Assembly (NCBI GenBank): GCA_963812795.1
Contig: CAWEWG010000007.1
Coordinates: 806,001 to 870,000, forward strand
From: Hyphomicrobium_A sp963812795
Lineage (GTDB): Bacteria; Pseudomonadota; Alphaproteobacteria; Rhizobiales; Hyphomicrobiaceae
Reading direction: 5' to 3'
Length of the DNA: 64,000 bases
The notes beneath the pieces were generated by a model, which was given only the letters and a program-made list of their open reading frames with translations, was not told the DNA's origin and searched no databases. Position 1 is the first letter of the stretch. The number at the start of each line of letters is the position of its first letter. This document shows, piece by piece, positions 47,525 to 56,989 of the stretch. The position numbers and the translations under genes are program-made.

Positions 47525-48262
47525 ATGGCGGGATTGCTGAAGCGGGCGAAACGCTCCTGGCGGCGCGTTGGACGCCGCTTCCGCCAGCATGCCGTGGGGT
47601 CCTCTCCGGCGTGGCTCCGACGCATGGCCGGACCGCCTGCGTCGTATCTCGACATGCTGTTTGTCGATCACGGCATCTTCCGCATCATCTACGGCAATAG
47701 CCACCGGCTGTCGGACAAGGCTTGGCGCGCGGCGCAGCCTGCCCCGCATCAGTTGCGGCGCTACGCCAAGGCGGGCGTGCGCACCATCGTCAATCTGCGC
47801 GGCGCGCGCGAATGCGGCGCCTACTACCTCGAGCGTCGCGCTTGCGAGAACCTCGGCATGAAACTGGTCAACTTTCAGGTCCGCTCGCGTGCAGCCCCGA
47901 CGCGCGAGGAGCTGCTGGGTGCCAAGCGGCTTTTCGACGAGATCGAATACCCGATGATGATGCACTGCAAGTCGGGCGCCGATCGCGCCGGCTTGATGAG
48001 CGTCCTCTTCCGTTTCCTGCACGAGGGCGCGCCCATGCAGGAAGCGAAAAAAGAGCTGTCGCTGAAGTATGGCCATATCCGCCAGGCGCACACCGGCATC
48101 CTCGACTACTTCTTCGAGCGCTATATCGCCGACAACGCCGTGCGGCCTATACCATTCTTCGAGTGGGTCGACACCGTCTACGATCCCGACGAGCTGAAGC
48201 GTACCTTCCGCTCGAAGGGCTGGGCCAACCGTCTCGTCGACAGCGTATTGCGCCGCGAGTAG
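47525..48262 (+). CDS. protein tyrosine / dual-specificity phosphatase
   Basis: 245 residues. Catalytic P-loop MMHCKSGADRAGLMS with Cys148 and Arg154 (CX5R) and a preceding general-acid region around VRSRAAPTREE. Basic N-terminus without signal peptide. Such phosphatases lie within the lipid A/LPS locus of many rhizobia, and a role on lipid or KDO-linked phosphate is possible but unproven. ATG 47525. Opposite in strand to waaA and the exporter. Confidence 0.85.
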   Translation: MAGLLKRAKRSWRRVGRRFRQHAVGSSPAWLRRMAGPPASYLDMLFVDHGIFRIIYGNSHRLSDKAWRAAQPAPHQLRRYAKAGVRTIVNLRGARECGAYYLERRACENLGMKLVNFQVRSRAAPTREELLGAKRLFDEIEYPMMMHCKSGADRAGLMSVLFRFLHEGAPMQEAKKELSLKYGHIRQAHTGILDYFFERYIADNAVRPIPFFEWVDTVYDPDELKRTFRSKGWANRLVDSVLRRE

Positions 48263-48270
48263 GCGCGCCT

Positions 48271-50089
48271 CTAGACGATCAGTTGCGGGATCGGCGCGCC
48301 GCTCAACGCCTGCGAGCGCACCAGACGCGCGTAATGCCCCTCGGCCGCCAGCAGCTGCTGGTGGGTGCCGACTTCCACAAGTGTGCCGTCATCCATGACG
48401 CAGATGAGATCGGCGTTCTGTACCGTCGACAGCCGATGGGCGATGACCAGAGTTCGTGCGGTTCTGAGTGAACCGCGCCAAGGCTTCCTGCACCAGCCGC
48501 TCCGATTCGGTATCCAGCGCGCTCGTCGCCTCGTCGAGCAGCAGAATGGGCGCATCCTTGAGGATGGCGCGGGCCAGCGCCAAGCGCTGGCGTTGGCCGC
48601 CCGACAGGCGCAGGCCGCGGTCGCCGATCTCGGTCGCGTAGCCCTGCGGCTGCGCCATGATGAAGTCATGGGCGGCCGCCGCTTCGGCTGCCGCCTCGAT
48701 GGCCGCCTGCGGCGCTCCCAGCCGGCCGAGCGCGATGTTGGCGCCGATGGTGTCGTCGAACAACGTCACGTCCTGCGAGACGATGGAGATGGCATCGCGC
48801 AGCGAGGCCAGCGTCACGTCGCGGATGTCCTGGCCATCAATAGTGATGCGGCCCTTGTCGACGTCGAACAGACGCGGCACCAGATTGAGCACGGTCGACT
48901 TGCCGGCGCCGGAACGGCCGACCAGTGCCACTGTCTGGCCCCCGGGAACTTCGAGCGAAAAGCCGGAGATCGCCTGCACGCCCGTGCCGTCGTAGGCAAA
49001 GCCGACGTTGTCGAAACGGATCGCAGCTTTGGTCAGGGCGAGGGACTTGGCGCCGGGCCGATCGACGATCAGCGGCTTCTCATCGACCAGCTCATAGAAG
49101 CTCTCGGCGGCGGCGAGGCCCTCGTTGATGCGGCCGGAGAGCGACCCGAGCGCGCGGATCGGCTGCGACGCCATCAGCAGCGCGGTAATGAAGCCCATGA
49201 AGTCGCCGACCGTCGAGATGCCGCTGGCAATGCGCCAGTAGGCCAGCGCGATGACCCCGGCGACGGCAATGCCGCCGAGCGCCTCCAGCAGCGGGTCGAT
49301 GCGCGCGCGGTTCTTCACCGCCTTCATGCGCAGCTTGTAGACGTGCTCGAAGCTCTCGTTCAGCCGGTCGGCGGCATAGCCTTCGAGGCGGAAGGATTTG
49401 ATCAGCCGTGCGCCGGACAGCTTTTCGGTCAGCAGCGATGTCATGCCGCCGAGCTCGTGCTGCGTCTGCTTGGCGACCTTGCGCAGCTTCGTGCTGAGCG
49501 CAGCCACCGGTAGCGCGGCAATGGGGTAGACGCACAGCACGATCACCGACATGACCCAGTCGAGGTAGATCATCGAGGCGACGAGCGCGACGATGGTCAG
49601 CGTGTCGCGCACGGCGGTGTTGAGGGCGGCCTGCGCGGCGACTTGCACGAACCCGATGTCGTTGGTCAGCTTGGAGACGAGGCGCCCGGGCGTTTCCCGT
49701 GACAGGCGGGCGAAATCCGAGGCGATGAGATGCGCAAAACCAACCCGCTGCATGTCCGTCGTCATGCGCATGACGATGCGATTGGACTCCACCGTCTGCG
49801 CGTAAAGCAGGATGCTGCGCAGCATGGTGGCGCCGACGATGGCGGCCAGGACATAAATCAGCATCCCCTGCTGATCCTTCATCAGCATGTCGAACGACGC
49901 CTTGATGATCATCGGGTAGGCGCCGGTCACGGCGGCGAGGAGCGCCGTCAGTATCATGGCGAGGATCAGCTCGCGCCAGCGCGGATAGACCCAATCGCGC
50001 AGGAAGCGCTTGAGCAGTCCGCGCCGATGCTCGTCGAGAGCCAGCGCGGTCGGCTGGGGCTTGGTCGGCGCGGGCGGCGCCAGGTTCAT
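48271..50089 (-). CDS. MsbA-type ABC exporter, one frameshift
   Basis: About 605 residues with six membrane helices (LILAMILTALLAAVTGAYPM, LIYVLAAIVGATMLRSILLY and others) then the ATPase: Walker A ALVGRSGAGKSTVLNLVPRL, Q-loop SIVSQDVTLFDDT, signature RLSGGQRQRLALARAI, Walker B ILLLDEATSALD, H-loop LVIAHRLSTVQ. The H-loop and C-terminus are reached only after a one-base break near 48465. Position between DUF4170 and DUF374-WaaA supports lipid A/LPS flipping (MsbA-like), by inference. ATG 50089 overlaps the DUF4170 stop (ATGA). Confidence 0.92.
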
Positions 50090-50343
50090 GACGGCGCCTT
50101 GGCGCTCTGGTCGTCCGGTTCGAGCAGGCGGTGCATGTGGACGACGAAGTAGCGCATCATGGCGTTGTCGACGGTGCGCTGCGCGGCGGCCTTCCAGGCG
50201 GCGCACGCCTCCGCGTAATTCGGATAGATGCCGACGATGTCGAGACCCTTCAGGTCGCGGAATTCGATGCCGTCGAGCGAGGTCAGCTCGCCGCCGAACA
50301 CGAGATGCAATAGCTGTTTCGGCGGTGTCGTCTTGTCGCTCAT
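50086..50343 (-). CDS. DUF4170 protein
   Basis: 85 residues: LLHLVFGGELTSLDGIEFRD, then LDIVGIYPNYAEACAAWKAA, the DUF4170 pattern. Found in alphaproteobacteria immediately upstream of the MsbA-like exporter of the lipid A locus, as here; function unknown. The stop overlaps the exporter start, so the two should be co-translated. Confidence 0.92.
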   Translation of the reverse strand: MSDKTTPPKQLLHLVFGGELTSLDGIEFRDLKGLDIVGIYPNYAEACAAWKAAAQRTVDNAMMRYFVVHMHRLLEPDDQSAKAPS

Positions 50344-50507
50344 GCCGTGATCCCTTGAAGCTACGATTGGCTGCGGCGCGTCCGGAACGGGCCGCGCGGT
50401 TACGGCGAATTTACGCTATCTCTTAAGCCTGCAGGAAGCCGGATGTGTCATTGTGCCTGTATGGTCGCACCAGACGGCTGCTCTGAGGACAACGGCGAGG
50501 CACGCAC

Positions 50508-50546
50508 ATTTCGGCTTGGATCCGCGGCACGGGTCCAAGCCGAAAT
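50508..50546. repeat. hairpin downstream of ubiA
   Basis: Stem atttcggcttgga (50508-50520) with tccaagccgaaat (50534-50546), perfect over 13 bp. It lies 23 bp after the ubiA stop but has no T-run on the minus strand, so it may be a stabilising hairpin or a palindromic repeat more than a classical terminator. Confidence 0.7.
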
Positions 50547-50568
50547 TGCTTAACGGCTGTCCCACGGC

Positions 50569-51531
50569 TCAGCTCAGGCCCGCCATGCGCGACAGGACCA
50601 TGTCGGCGACCAATCCCAGGAAGATCACCAGGCCCACATCGCGGTTGGAGCGGAAGCGGCGCAGGCAGTTGCGCGCGTCCGCCGTGTCGAGCGTCGTCAC
50701 CTGCCAGGCCATCTGCAGCGAGGCGAGCACGATGGCCATGAAGAAGATCAGGTGCGTGCCGGCGATGTAGCCGGCCGCAAGCCATAGGACGATGGCGCCG
50801 GCATAGAAGCTGCCAACCCAAGTCATGGTGTTGTCACCGAAGCGGATGGCGGTTGAGCGCAGGCCGAGCAGCAGGTCGTCCTCGCGGTCCTGGTGGGCGT
50901 AGATGGTGTCGTAACCGACGGTCCACAGCACCGAGCCGGCATAGAGCAGCAGCGCAGAGATGCCGACGTTGCCCATCACCGCCGCCCAGCCGACCAGCGC
51001 CCCCCAGTTGAAGGCGAGCCCGAGCACGATCTGCGGCCAATGCGTGAAGCGCTTCAGAAACGGGTAGATGGCGACCAGCACGAGCGAGGCGGCGCCCAGC
51101 TTGATGGTGAAGGCGTTGAACTGAGCGAGCACCAGGAGTCCGCCCAGGGCGCAGATGGCGGCGAAGGCGAGGGCTTCGGCCGGCGTCACCTGTCCGGAGG
51201 GGATGGGGCGGCTGGCGGTGCGCGCCGAGCGGGCATCATAGTCGCGGTCGATGTAGTCGTTGTAGGCGCAGCCCGACGCGCGCATCAGCAGCGCGCCGAC
51301 GGCGAACAGGGTCAGCAGCCAGGGGCTGGGATAGGGCTGGTGCAGAGCGACCTCGGCTAGGCCGACCGACCACCAGCAGGGCAGCAGCAGCAGCCAGAAG
51401 CCGATGGGGCGGTCGAGACGCGCCAGACGCAGATACGGGCGCACGGATTCGGGCGCGTAGCGATCCGCCCAGTTGCCGGGCGGGGCATCTGCAACGCGAT
51501 TGGAGCGCTGGTCGCTCGAAAAGCTGGCCAT
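50569..51531 (-). CDS. ubiA: 4-hydroxybenzoate polyprenyltransferase UbiA
   Basis: 320 residues, about nine membrane helices. First Asp-rich motif GCAYNDYIDRDYDARSARTA and second motif YAHQDREDD bind Mg-prenyl diphosphate. Attaches the polyprenyl tail to 4-hydroxybenzoate in ubiquinone synthesis. ATG 51531 gives MASFSSDQRSN; an upstream in-frame ATG at 51639 adds 36 residues without family similarity. Intact. Confidence 0.96.
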   Translation of the reverse strand: MASFSSDQRSNRVADAPPGNWADRYAPESVRPYLRLARLDRPIGFWLLLLPCWWSVGLAEVALHQPYPSPWLLTLFAVGALLMRASGCAYNDYIDRDYDARSARTASRPIPSGQVTPAEALAFAAICALGGLLVLAQFNAFTIKLGAASLVLVAIYPFLKRFTHWPQIVLGLAFNWGALVGWAAVMGNVGISALLLYAGSVLWTVGYDTIYAHQDREDDLLLGLRSTAIRFGDNTMTWVGSFYAGAIVLWLAAGYIAGTHLIFFMAIVLASLQMAWQVTTLDTADARNCLRRFRSNRDVGLVIFLGLVADMVLSRMAGLS

Positions 51532-51646
51532 CGCGGCTGTCGTCCCCGGTGCCGATTTCCAGACGACCCTAGCGGTCGATCCGCCGCTGATCAAATCCAC
51601 TGTTCCTACGCCCGCTGCATCGCAGCTTTGCTCGCTCACTCACGCG

Positions 51647-51741
51647 CCCACCGGCCGGCTCCCCGCGGGGGAGCCGGTGGGCGCAACTAGTCTTTCACGC
51701 GCCAACCGGCCGGCTCGCCGGAGTGCGAGTCGGTTGGCGCA
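51647..51741. repeat. two tandem long hairpins
   Basis: Hairpin 1: gcgcccaccggccggctccc folding on its inverse up to gccggtgggcgc. Hairpin 2, about 51 bp later: gcgccaaccggccggctcgc ending in gagtcggttggcgc. Each is followed by aact. The two are diverged copies of one another, with compensating changes (ccacc/ggtgg against caacc/ggttg) that preserve pairing. Confidence 0.8.
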
Positions 51742-51748
51742 ACTCAGA

Positions 51749-52034
51749 AGGGGCTGCGGGGCGGGAAGCGCCGCGAAGCTGTTTTAGTGTTGAGCGGACA
51801 CTTGCCGCCCCGCAGCAGGATTATGGGCATACCCACGGCGTTTAAGGGGTTTCCCCCATCCAGGATTCTCACCCGGCGGGCGTGGCGAGCCTCAGGTAGT
51901 AGCGGCTTACGTTGAGGCGCCAGTACCCGACCTGCAGCCCGCCCTCGAACAGGAACGTCTCGAGTTCGACCCCTTCAGCGGGGCGGGATGCGCGGAGCAT
52001 ACGCGCGGTTTTGCGGGCGGGGATTAGTTCGACT
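51749..52034 (-). repeat. dispersed ~280-bp repeat, copy 2
   Basis: Inverted relative to copy 1 at 35943 and matching it end to end, with scattered substitutions. It carries the same ETFLFEGGLQVGYWRL, then VSRYYLRLA reading and the same GC-rich hairpin. The rest of the 851-bp gap between ubiA and the gene at 52383 shows no other gene. Confidence 0.85.
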
Positions 52035-52382
52035 GGGGCATGCGCGAGCGCCGGCTGCCACGCGTCAGCTATGGGCCAGAAGCGGACATCCAGTGTCGCT
52101 ACGAATGTCAGCTTTGGGCCAGTAGCAGAAATGTCGCCCGAACCAAAAAGGCCGCTCCTTTCGGGTTTCTCGAAGGGCTTCGGCCTGAACGCGCTTCCGC
52201 TTGCGCGTTTGCAGGATAGAGATGACGGTGGGAGTGCGCCAACACACGCCGCGGGGTTCCTATCCAACTGTCGCCGCGACCGGGAATGCGACGCGCGCCA
52301 TAGTCATAAGATTTGAATGCCCAACACTCGTCATATCCGCGGCGATGGAATGCTGGCGCCACGTCCGTCCAAAGGAAAATAC

Positions 52383-52901
52383 ATGAGTGCGTTCTCTCTT
52401 TCACCTGACGGGAAGCTTGCGATAGCGGCCAGCGAGACTTCGTCCAAAAATGATTTCGATTATTTAGTGGGTAACTGGAACATCAGAAATCGTACGTTGA
52501 AAGAACAGCTGGCCGGCAGCGACGAGTGGGACGAATTCGACGCGACCCAGGAGTTCCGCCTGATATTGCTGGGCCTAGGCAATTTCGACATTTTTCATAC
52601 GGAGTTTGACGGAAAGCCATTCGAAGGCCTCACGGTGCGACTGTTCGAGCCGCAGACGCGTCTGTGGACGATCTATTGGGCCGACAGCAACGCAGTGAAA
52701 CTCGACGGTGGAAAGGTAGGCTCGTTCGATGGCGACGTAGGGGAATTCTTCGGCCGTGAGGTTGTCGACGACAAAGACGTTATCGTGAAATTCCACTGGG
52801 ATAAGCGTAACCCAAAAGCCCCGATTTATAGCCGTGCGTTTTCCGCTGATGCGGGCCGAACGTGGGAATGGAATTGGTACTCGAACTTTTCACCCCGGTG
52901 A
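52383..52901 (+). CDS. uncharacterised DUF1579-like protein
   Basis: 172 residues, no signal peptide. NDFDYLVGNWNIRNRTLKEQ and FEGLTVRLFEPQTRLWTIYW, SFDGDVGEFFGREVVDDKDV resemble the beta-barrel DUF1579/lipocalin-like proteins (family call tentative). ATG 52383 chosen as the nearest Met to the conserved part; no strong ribosome site. Base composition is lower in GC than the neighbours, and it is flanked on both sides by copies of the same dispersed repeat, consistent with acquisition. Confidence 0.65.
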   Translation: MSAFSLSPDGKLAIAASETSSKNDFDYLVGNWNIRNRTLKEQLAGSDEWDEFDATQEFRLILLGLGNFDIFHTEFDGKPFEGLTVRLFEPQTRLWTIYWADSNAVKLDGGKVGSFDGDVGEFFGREVVDDKDVIVKFHWDKRNPKAPIYSRAFSADAGRTWEWNWYSNFSPR

Positions 52902-52972
52902 CGGAAGGGGTAGGGGCGAGGGGCGTCGCTGCTGCGGTGTCGACATTCCGCACCACGCGGGCCAGGCCCGCG

Positions 52973-53118
52973 ACGAGCCTCAGGTAGTAGCGGCTTACGC
53001 TGAGGCGCCAGTACCCGACCTGCAGCCCGCCCTCGAACAGGAACGTCTCGAGTCGCCCCCTCAGCGGGGCGGGATGCGCGGAGTATGGGGGAGGTGTGGG
53101 GGCGGGGATTAGTTCGAC
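52973..53118 (-). repeat. dispersed repeat, truncated copy 3
   Basis: Matches the half of copy 2 that runs from the gagcctcaggtagtagcggc end to gggattagttcgac, same orientation. It lacks the GC-rich hairpin half. With copy 2 it brackets the gene at 52383. Confidence 0.8.
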
Positions 53119-53156
53119 GGTGCGTGACTCGAGCCGGGATGTCATGGACCATCCTA

Positions 53157-53267
53157 TCCGTCATCCCGGCGCAGGCCGGGATGACGTAAGTGAGTTCGCC
53201 ACACGCCATGCTGGGTTCCGGATGGCCGCTTACTGCTTTCGCGGCTTCCGGGATGACAGACGCAAGG
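53157..53267. repeat. intergenic inverted repeat
   Basis: Contains gtcatcccggcgcaggccgg with gggatgac forming a tight hairpin, then a second cttccgggatgacag arm ending against the hisS stop. Related to the repeats at 33309 and 54857. It may serve hisS as a terminator. Confidence 0.7.
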
Positions 53268-54787
53268 TCAGCCGGCGTGGCGGGCGAGGATCTTGCGCAC
53301 CTCGGCGACGAGATCGGTCTCCTTGACGGAGACCTGCGCCGGGCGCGCTTCCTTCCATTCCTTGTTGTCGGAGATGGCGGCGGCGGCCTTGGCGCCTTCG
53401 ACGAGGTCCTTCAGCGTCACTTCGCCCTTGACGCGCTCGTCCGAGCCCTGGATGACGACGCAGGGCGAATTGCGCTTGTCTGCGTACTCGAGCTGCTTGC
53501 CGAACTTCTTCGGGTTGCCGAGGTACAGCTCGGCGCGGATGCCGGCTGCGCGCAGCGTCTGCACCATCTTCTGGTAGTCGGCGATGCGCTCCTTCTCCAT
53601 CACCGTGACGATGACGGGGCCGTCAGACGTTGCGGGCTTGTCCTTGTTCAGTGCGTTCAGCGCGGCTTGCAACCGCGAGACGCCGATGGAGAAGCCGGTG
53701 GCGGGAACCTTCTGGCCGGTGAAGCGGGCGACGAGATCGTCGTAGCGTCCGCCGCCGCCGACCGAGCCGAAGCGCACCGGGCGCCCCTTCTCGTCCTTCA
53801 CCTCGAAGGTCAGCTCCGCCTCGAACACCGGGCCGGTGTAGTACTCGAGCCCGCGGACGACGGACGGGTCGAGTCGGATCGTGCCGTCGTCATAGCCCGC
53901 GCTTTGCACGAGCGCGCGCAATTGATGCAGAGTTCGTCGAGGCCCTGCTCGATTGCGATTGGATCTTGAGGTTCACCAGAATACTGCGTGCTTGTCGCCG
54001 GGCTGTGGACTAGGCTGCGAGTCGCGCAATCACGCGGCTCTGATTGCCTCGCCCTTCTAGCCACTGCACCGTTGGTGAAGTCGCCGCTTTCATCTTTCCG
54101 TCCTTCGCCAAGTAGCGCGCGGACGCCATCTGCTCCTAGGCGATCAAATTTGTCGATGGCGCGTAGCACAGTTAGGCGCTTGCCAGCGTTCTCATCGCCA
54201 CCAAGGCCGACACCATCAAGGACGCCATCGAGAATTTTGCGTGTGTTGACCTTGATCACGTAGTCGCCGCGCTTGATGCCGAGCGCTTCCAGCGTGTCGG
54301 CGGCGAGCATGCACATCTCGGCGTCCGCCGCGACGCTCTCGGCGCCCACCGTGTCGGCGTCGAACTGCATGAACTGGCGGTAGCGCCCCGGCCCCGGCTT
54401 CTCGTTGCGCCACACGGGACCCATCGCGTAGCGGCGGAAGGGCTTGGGCATGTCCTGGTAGTTCTGCGCCACGTAGCGGGCGAGCGGCGCCGTCAGGTCG
54501 TAGCGCAGGCTCATCCACTCCTCGACGTTCTTTTCCCCACGCGCCTCGTTGGAGTCCTGGAACGAGAATACGCCGGCGTTCGGCCGGTCCTGGTCGGGCA
54601 GGAACTTGCCGAGCGCGTCGGTGTATTCGAACGCCGGCGTCTCCAGCGGCTCGAACCCGTACAGCTCGTAGACGGCGCGGATCTTGGCCAGCATGTCCTG
54701 CTGCTGGCGCAGCTCCGCCGCCTCGATGTCGCGGAGGCCGCGCGGCAGGCGCGGGGTGGGCCGCGTGTCTTTGGTGGGCTTGCTCAT
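53268..54787 (-). CDS. hisS: histidyl-tRNA synthetase HisS, frameshifted
   Basis: About 505 residues, class II synthetase. Motif 1 region LPRGLRDIEAAELRQQQDML, motif 2 YAMGPVWRNEKPGPGRYRQF, histidine loops SVVRGLEYYTGPVFEAEL and motif 3 TGFSIGVSRLQAAL, then the anticodon domain to ILARHAG. Two inserted bases near 53927 separate the halves (removal restores DELHQLRALVQSAGYDDG), and the stretch 53990-54080 is also scrambled. ATG 54787. Essential gene, so the breaks are surely sequence errors. Confidence 0.94.
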
Positions 54788-54856
54788 GGTGCGGGCGGGT
54801 TATCGCGTATGGACGATAAACGCAACATGATGTTCGTGGACGCAACACGCACCACG

Positions 54857-54961
54857 TTGTCATCCTCGGCTGTATGCCGAGGACCCCGTGTTCAGCGATA
54901 GCCTTCGATCGAAGGAGCGGAGGAAAGTTGGATCCTCGGGACAAGCCCGAGGATGACAGTG
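54857..54961. repeat. intergenic inverted repeat
   Basis: Arms tgtcatcctcggct and agcccgaggatgacag about 105 bp apart, enclosing a ccttcgatcgaagg palindrome. Lies in the 177-bp gap upstream of hisS and just past the phosphoesterase stop. Confidence 0.75.
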
Positions 54962-54964
54962 AGA

Positions 54965-55810
54965 TCAGCACTTCGCCAGGCCAGCCGGGCGCGCGGGCGG
55001 CAGGCCATAAGGGCGGCGCAGGACGGCGTACGCTTCGCGCGCCGGCACCGAGACCAGCTCGCGCTCCGGCCACCGTAGCGCCGTCAGGCTGCCGCCGAAG
55101 ACGCAGCCGGTGTCGATGCACATCGTATTGTTCAGCCACTCGGGCTCGGCGACCGGCGTGTGGCCGTAGACCACCGCCGCCGTGCCGCGATAGTCGGCGC
55201 CGAAGTTGAAGCGTTCGGGCAGGCCGTCGGCGGCGGGGCGGCCGGAGCTGTCGCCGTACAAGCCGAAGTCGCGCACCCTTGGATGGTTCTTGCCGAGCAT
55301 GCCTTCGCGCACGCCGGCGTGGGCGACGGCGAGGTGGCCGTCGTCGACCCAGGCGTGGCTCGGCAAGGTGTCGAGGAAGGCGAGCGTGCGCGCCCGCAGC
55401 GTATCGCCCTCACCGGCATATTGTTCGACCGTGCGGTCGAGCCCGTGCGTCAGCTTGACGGCGCGGCCCTTGAGGTGGCGCATGAACTTGTCGTCGTGAT
55501 TGCCGATGACCGAAAACGCCTGGCCGCGCGCGGCCATGTCCATGACGATGCGCAGGACGTCGGGCGAGTTCGGCCCGCGGTCGACGAGGTCGCCGACGAA
55601 GAATGCGCGGCGACCTTTCGGCGCCGTGGTGATCGCGCGCCGGTCATCGCCCGATCCTTCGAGGCGCACCGCATAGCCGAGCTCGCCGAGCAGCGCGATC
55701 AGCTCGTCGGCGCAGCCGTGCACGTCGCCGATGATATCGAACGGCCCGCGCACGTGGCGCCAGTCAGCCGAAGCCGGCTCAGGTTTGTTGTCGAGCGTGG
55801 AGGATGACAC
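54965..55810 (-). CDS. metallophosphoesterase (PrpE / diadenosine-tetraphosphatase type)
   Basis: 281 residues. The metallophosphatase blocks DIIGDVHGCADEL, FFVGDLVDRGPNSPDV, SVIGNHDDKF and VYGHTPV are complete. Closest in layout to bis(5'-nucleosyl)-tetraphosphatase PrpE and phage-lambda-type phosphatases; substrate uncertain. GTG 55810 gives VSSSTLDNKPEPASADW; the open frame further upstream overlaps the protease gene and lacks similarity. Same strand as the protease, 11 bp after its stop. Confidence 0.85.
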   Translation of the reverse strand: MSSSTLDNKPEPASADWRHVRGPFDIIGDVHGCADELIALLGELGYAVRLEGSGDDRRAITTAPKGRRAFFVGDLVDRGPNSPDVLRIVMDMAARGQAFSVIGNHDDKFMRHLKGRAVKLTHGLDRTVEQYAGEGDTLRARTLAFLDTLPSHAWVDDGHLAVAHAGVREGMLGKNHPRVRDFGLYGDSSGRPAADGLPERFNFGADYRGTAAVVYGHTPVAEPEWLNNTMCIDTGCVFGGSLTALRWPERELVSVPAREAYAVLRRPYGLPPARPAGLAKC

Positions 55811-55821
55811 TTCAGGCGATC

Positions 55822-56954
55822 TCAGGCTGCGGCGATGCGATAGGGGACATAATCCCAGAAACGCGTCTGAGCATAGAACGGCAGGCTGCGATAGCGGTCG
55901 TACTCCTCGGCACTGCGCGGCATAATGATGCCGATGCCGTAAAGCCCGATGCCTTGCAGCGTGGGAACCTTGAGGGCTCCGTCGGTGCGGCGCGCGCCCA
56001 TGACACCCCACAACCAGGTCGAGAACGCCATGTAGTGCGGGCGCACGGCATCGAACGACTGGACAGCGCGGCGAGCAGACCGATGAGGTCGACGTGCTTT
56101 TCGCCGTTGGCGTCGGGGTAGGCGTAGGTGATGAGGTCGCCAGGCTGCAATTCGCGGATGCCTGACGCGCGCACGGCTTCCAGCAGCGGCTTTAAACGCT
56201 GCGGCAGCTCGTCGAGCTGGATGTTGTCGGTGCCGACCAGGGTCGCCAGCGTGTCGGCGCGCTCGAACTCGGCGATGCGTTTGGCAACTTCCATGCTGGT
56301 CGCGGCATTGTCGTCGCTCAGCGAGGCCAGCACCCGCTCGTAGTAGAAGTTCGGCGCGCCCAGCAGCGCCTGCGAGGCCAGCGTGACGTGTGCGCAGCCG
56401 CGCAGCGCGTAGTAGGTTTCGATGGTGCCCTTATTGCAGTTCTGCAGGTAGAGCACCGCCGGCTTGGCGCCGATGGCCGACTTGAAGCGGTCGAGGGCAG
56501 CCGCCAGCGCTTCGACGCGCATCCAGCCCTGCGTCCTTTGATCTTGGCTCAGCTCCCCGAGACTGCCCCCGTGGCCGAGGATGGCGATGACGTAGTTCTC
56601 GGCCGGCACGGCCTGCGCGCCCCATTCGAGGAACTGCGCCAGCTCCTCGCCGCTGGCGCTGTCGTGGCCCGGTGCCATGGCCGTGCGGGCGCCGGCGCGC
56701 GTGAACACGATGCGCTGCATGTTGGCGAGCTCAGGCGTGTCGACCTGCGCGGCGACGACGGTGCTGGAATTGGCGGCGCCGCGCTGCAGCTGGTCGAGCA
56801 CCGGCTGCGCGAAGCGTGAAAGGTCGTTGTCGTAGGGGATCCAGTAGAGGAACGCCCACTTGGCCTTCTCGGCCGGAGCGGCTGCGACCGCCGCAGGGCC
56901 GAGCAACGCAAGCGACCCCGCCGTCTTCAACAACGTGCGCCGATCGATGGTCAT
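55822..56954 (-). CDS. Tat-exported clostripain-family (C11) cysteine peptidase, frameshifted
   Basis: About 377 residues. The N-terminus MTIDRRTLLKTAGSLALLGP is a twin-arginine signal. Clostripain-like core: FLYWIPYDNDLSRFAQPVLD, catalytic His128 in AILGHGGSLGEL and Cys173 in LYLQNCNKGTIET, the C11 His-Cys dyad. One break near 56060 leads to the true C-terminus VRPHYMAFSTWLWGVMG and YVPYRIAAA ending at 55822. C11 peptidases cleave after Arg; the target here is unknown. Same direction as glcF upstream, separated by 35 bp. Confidence 0.82.
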
Positions 56955-56989
56955 CGCTAGCCCTGAGACCTACTCGCGCGCCATGGGCT

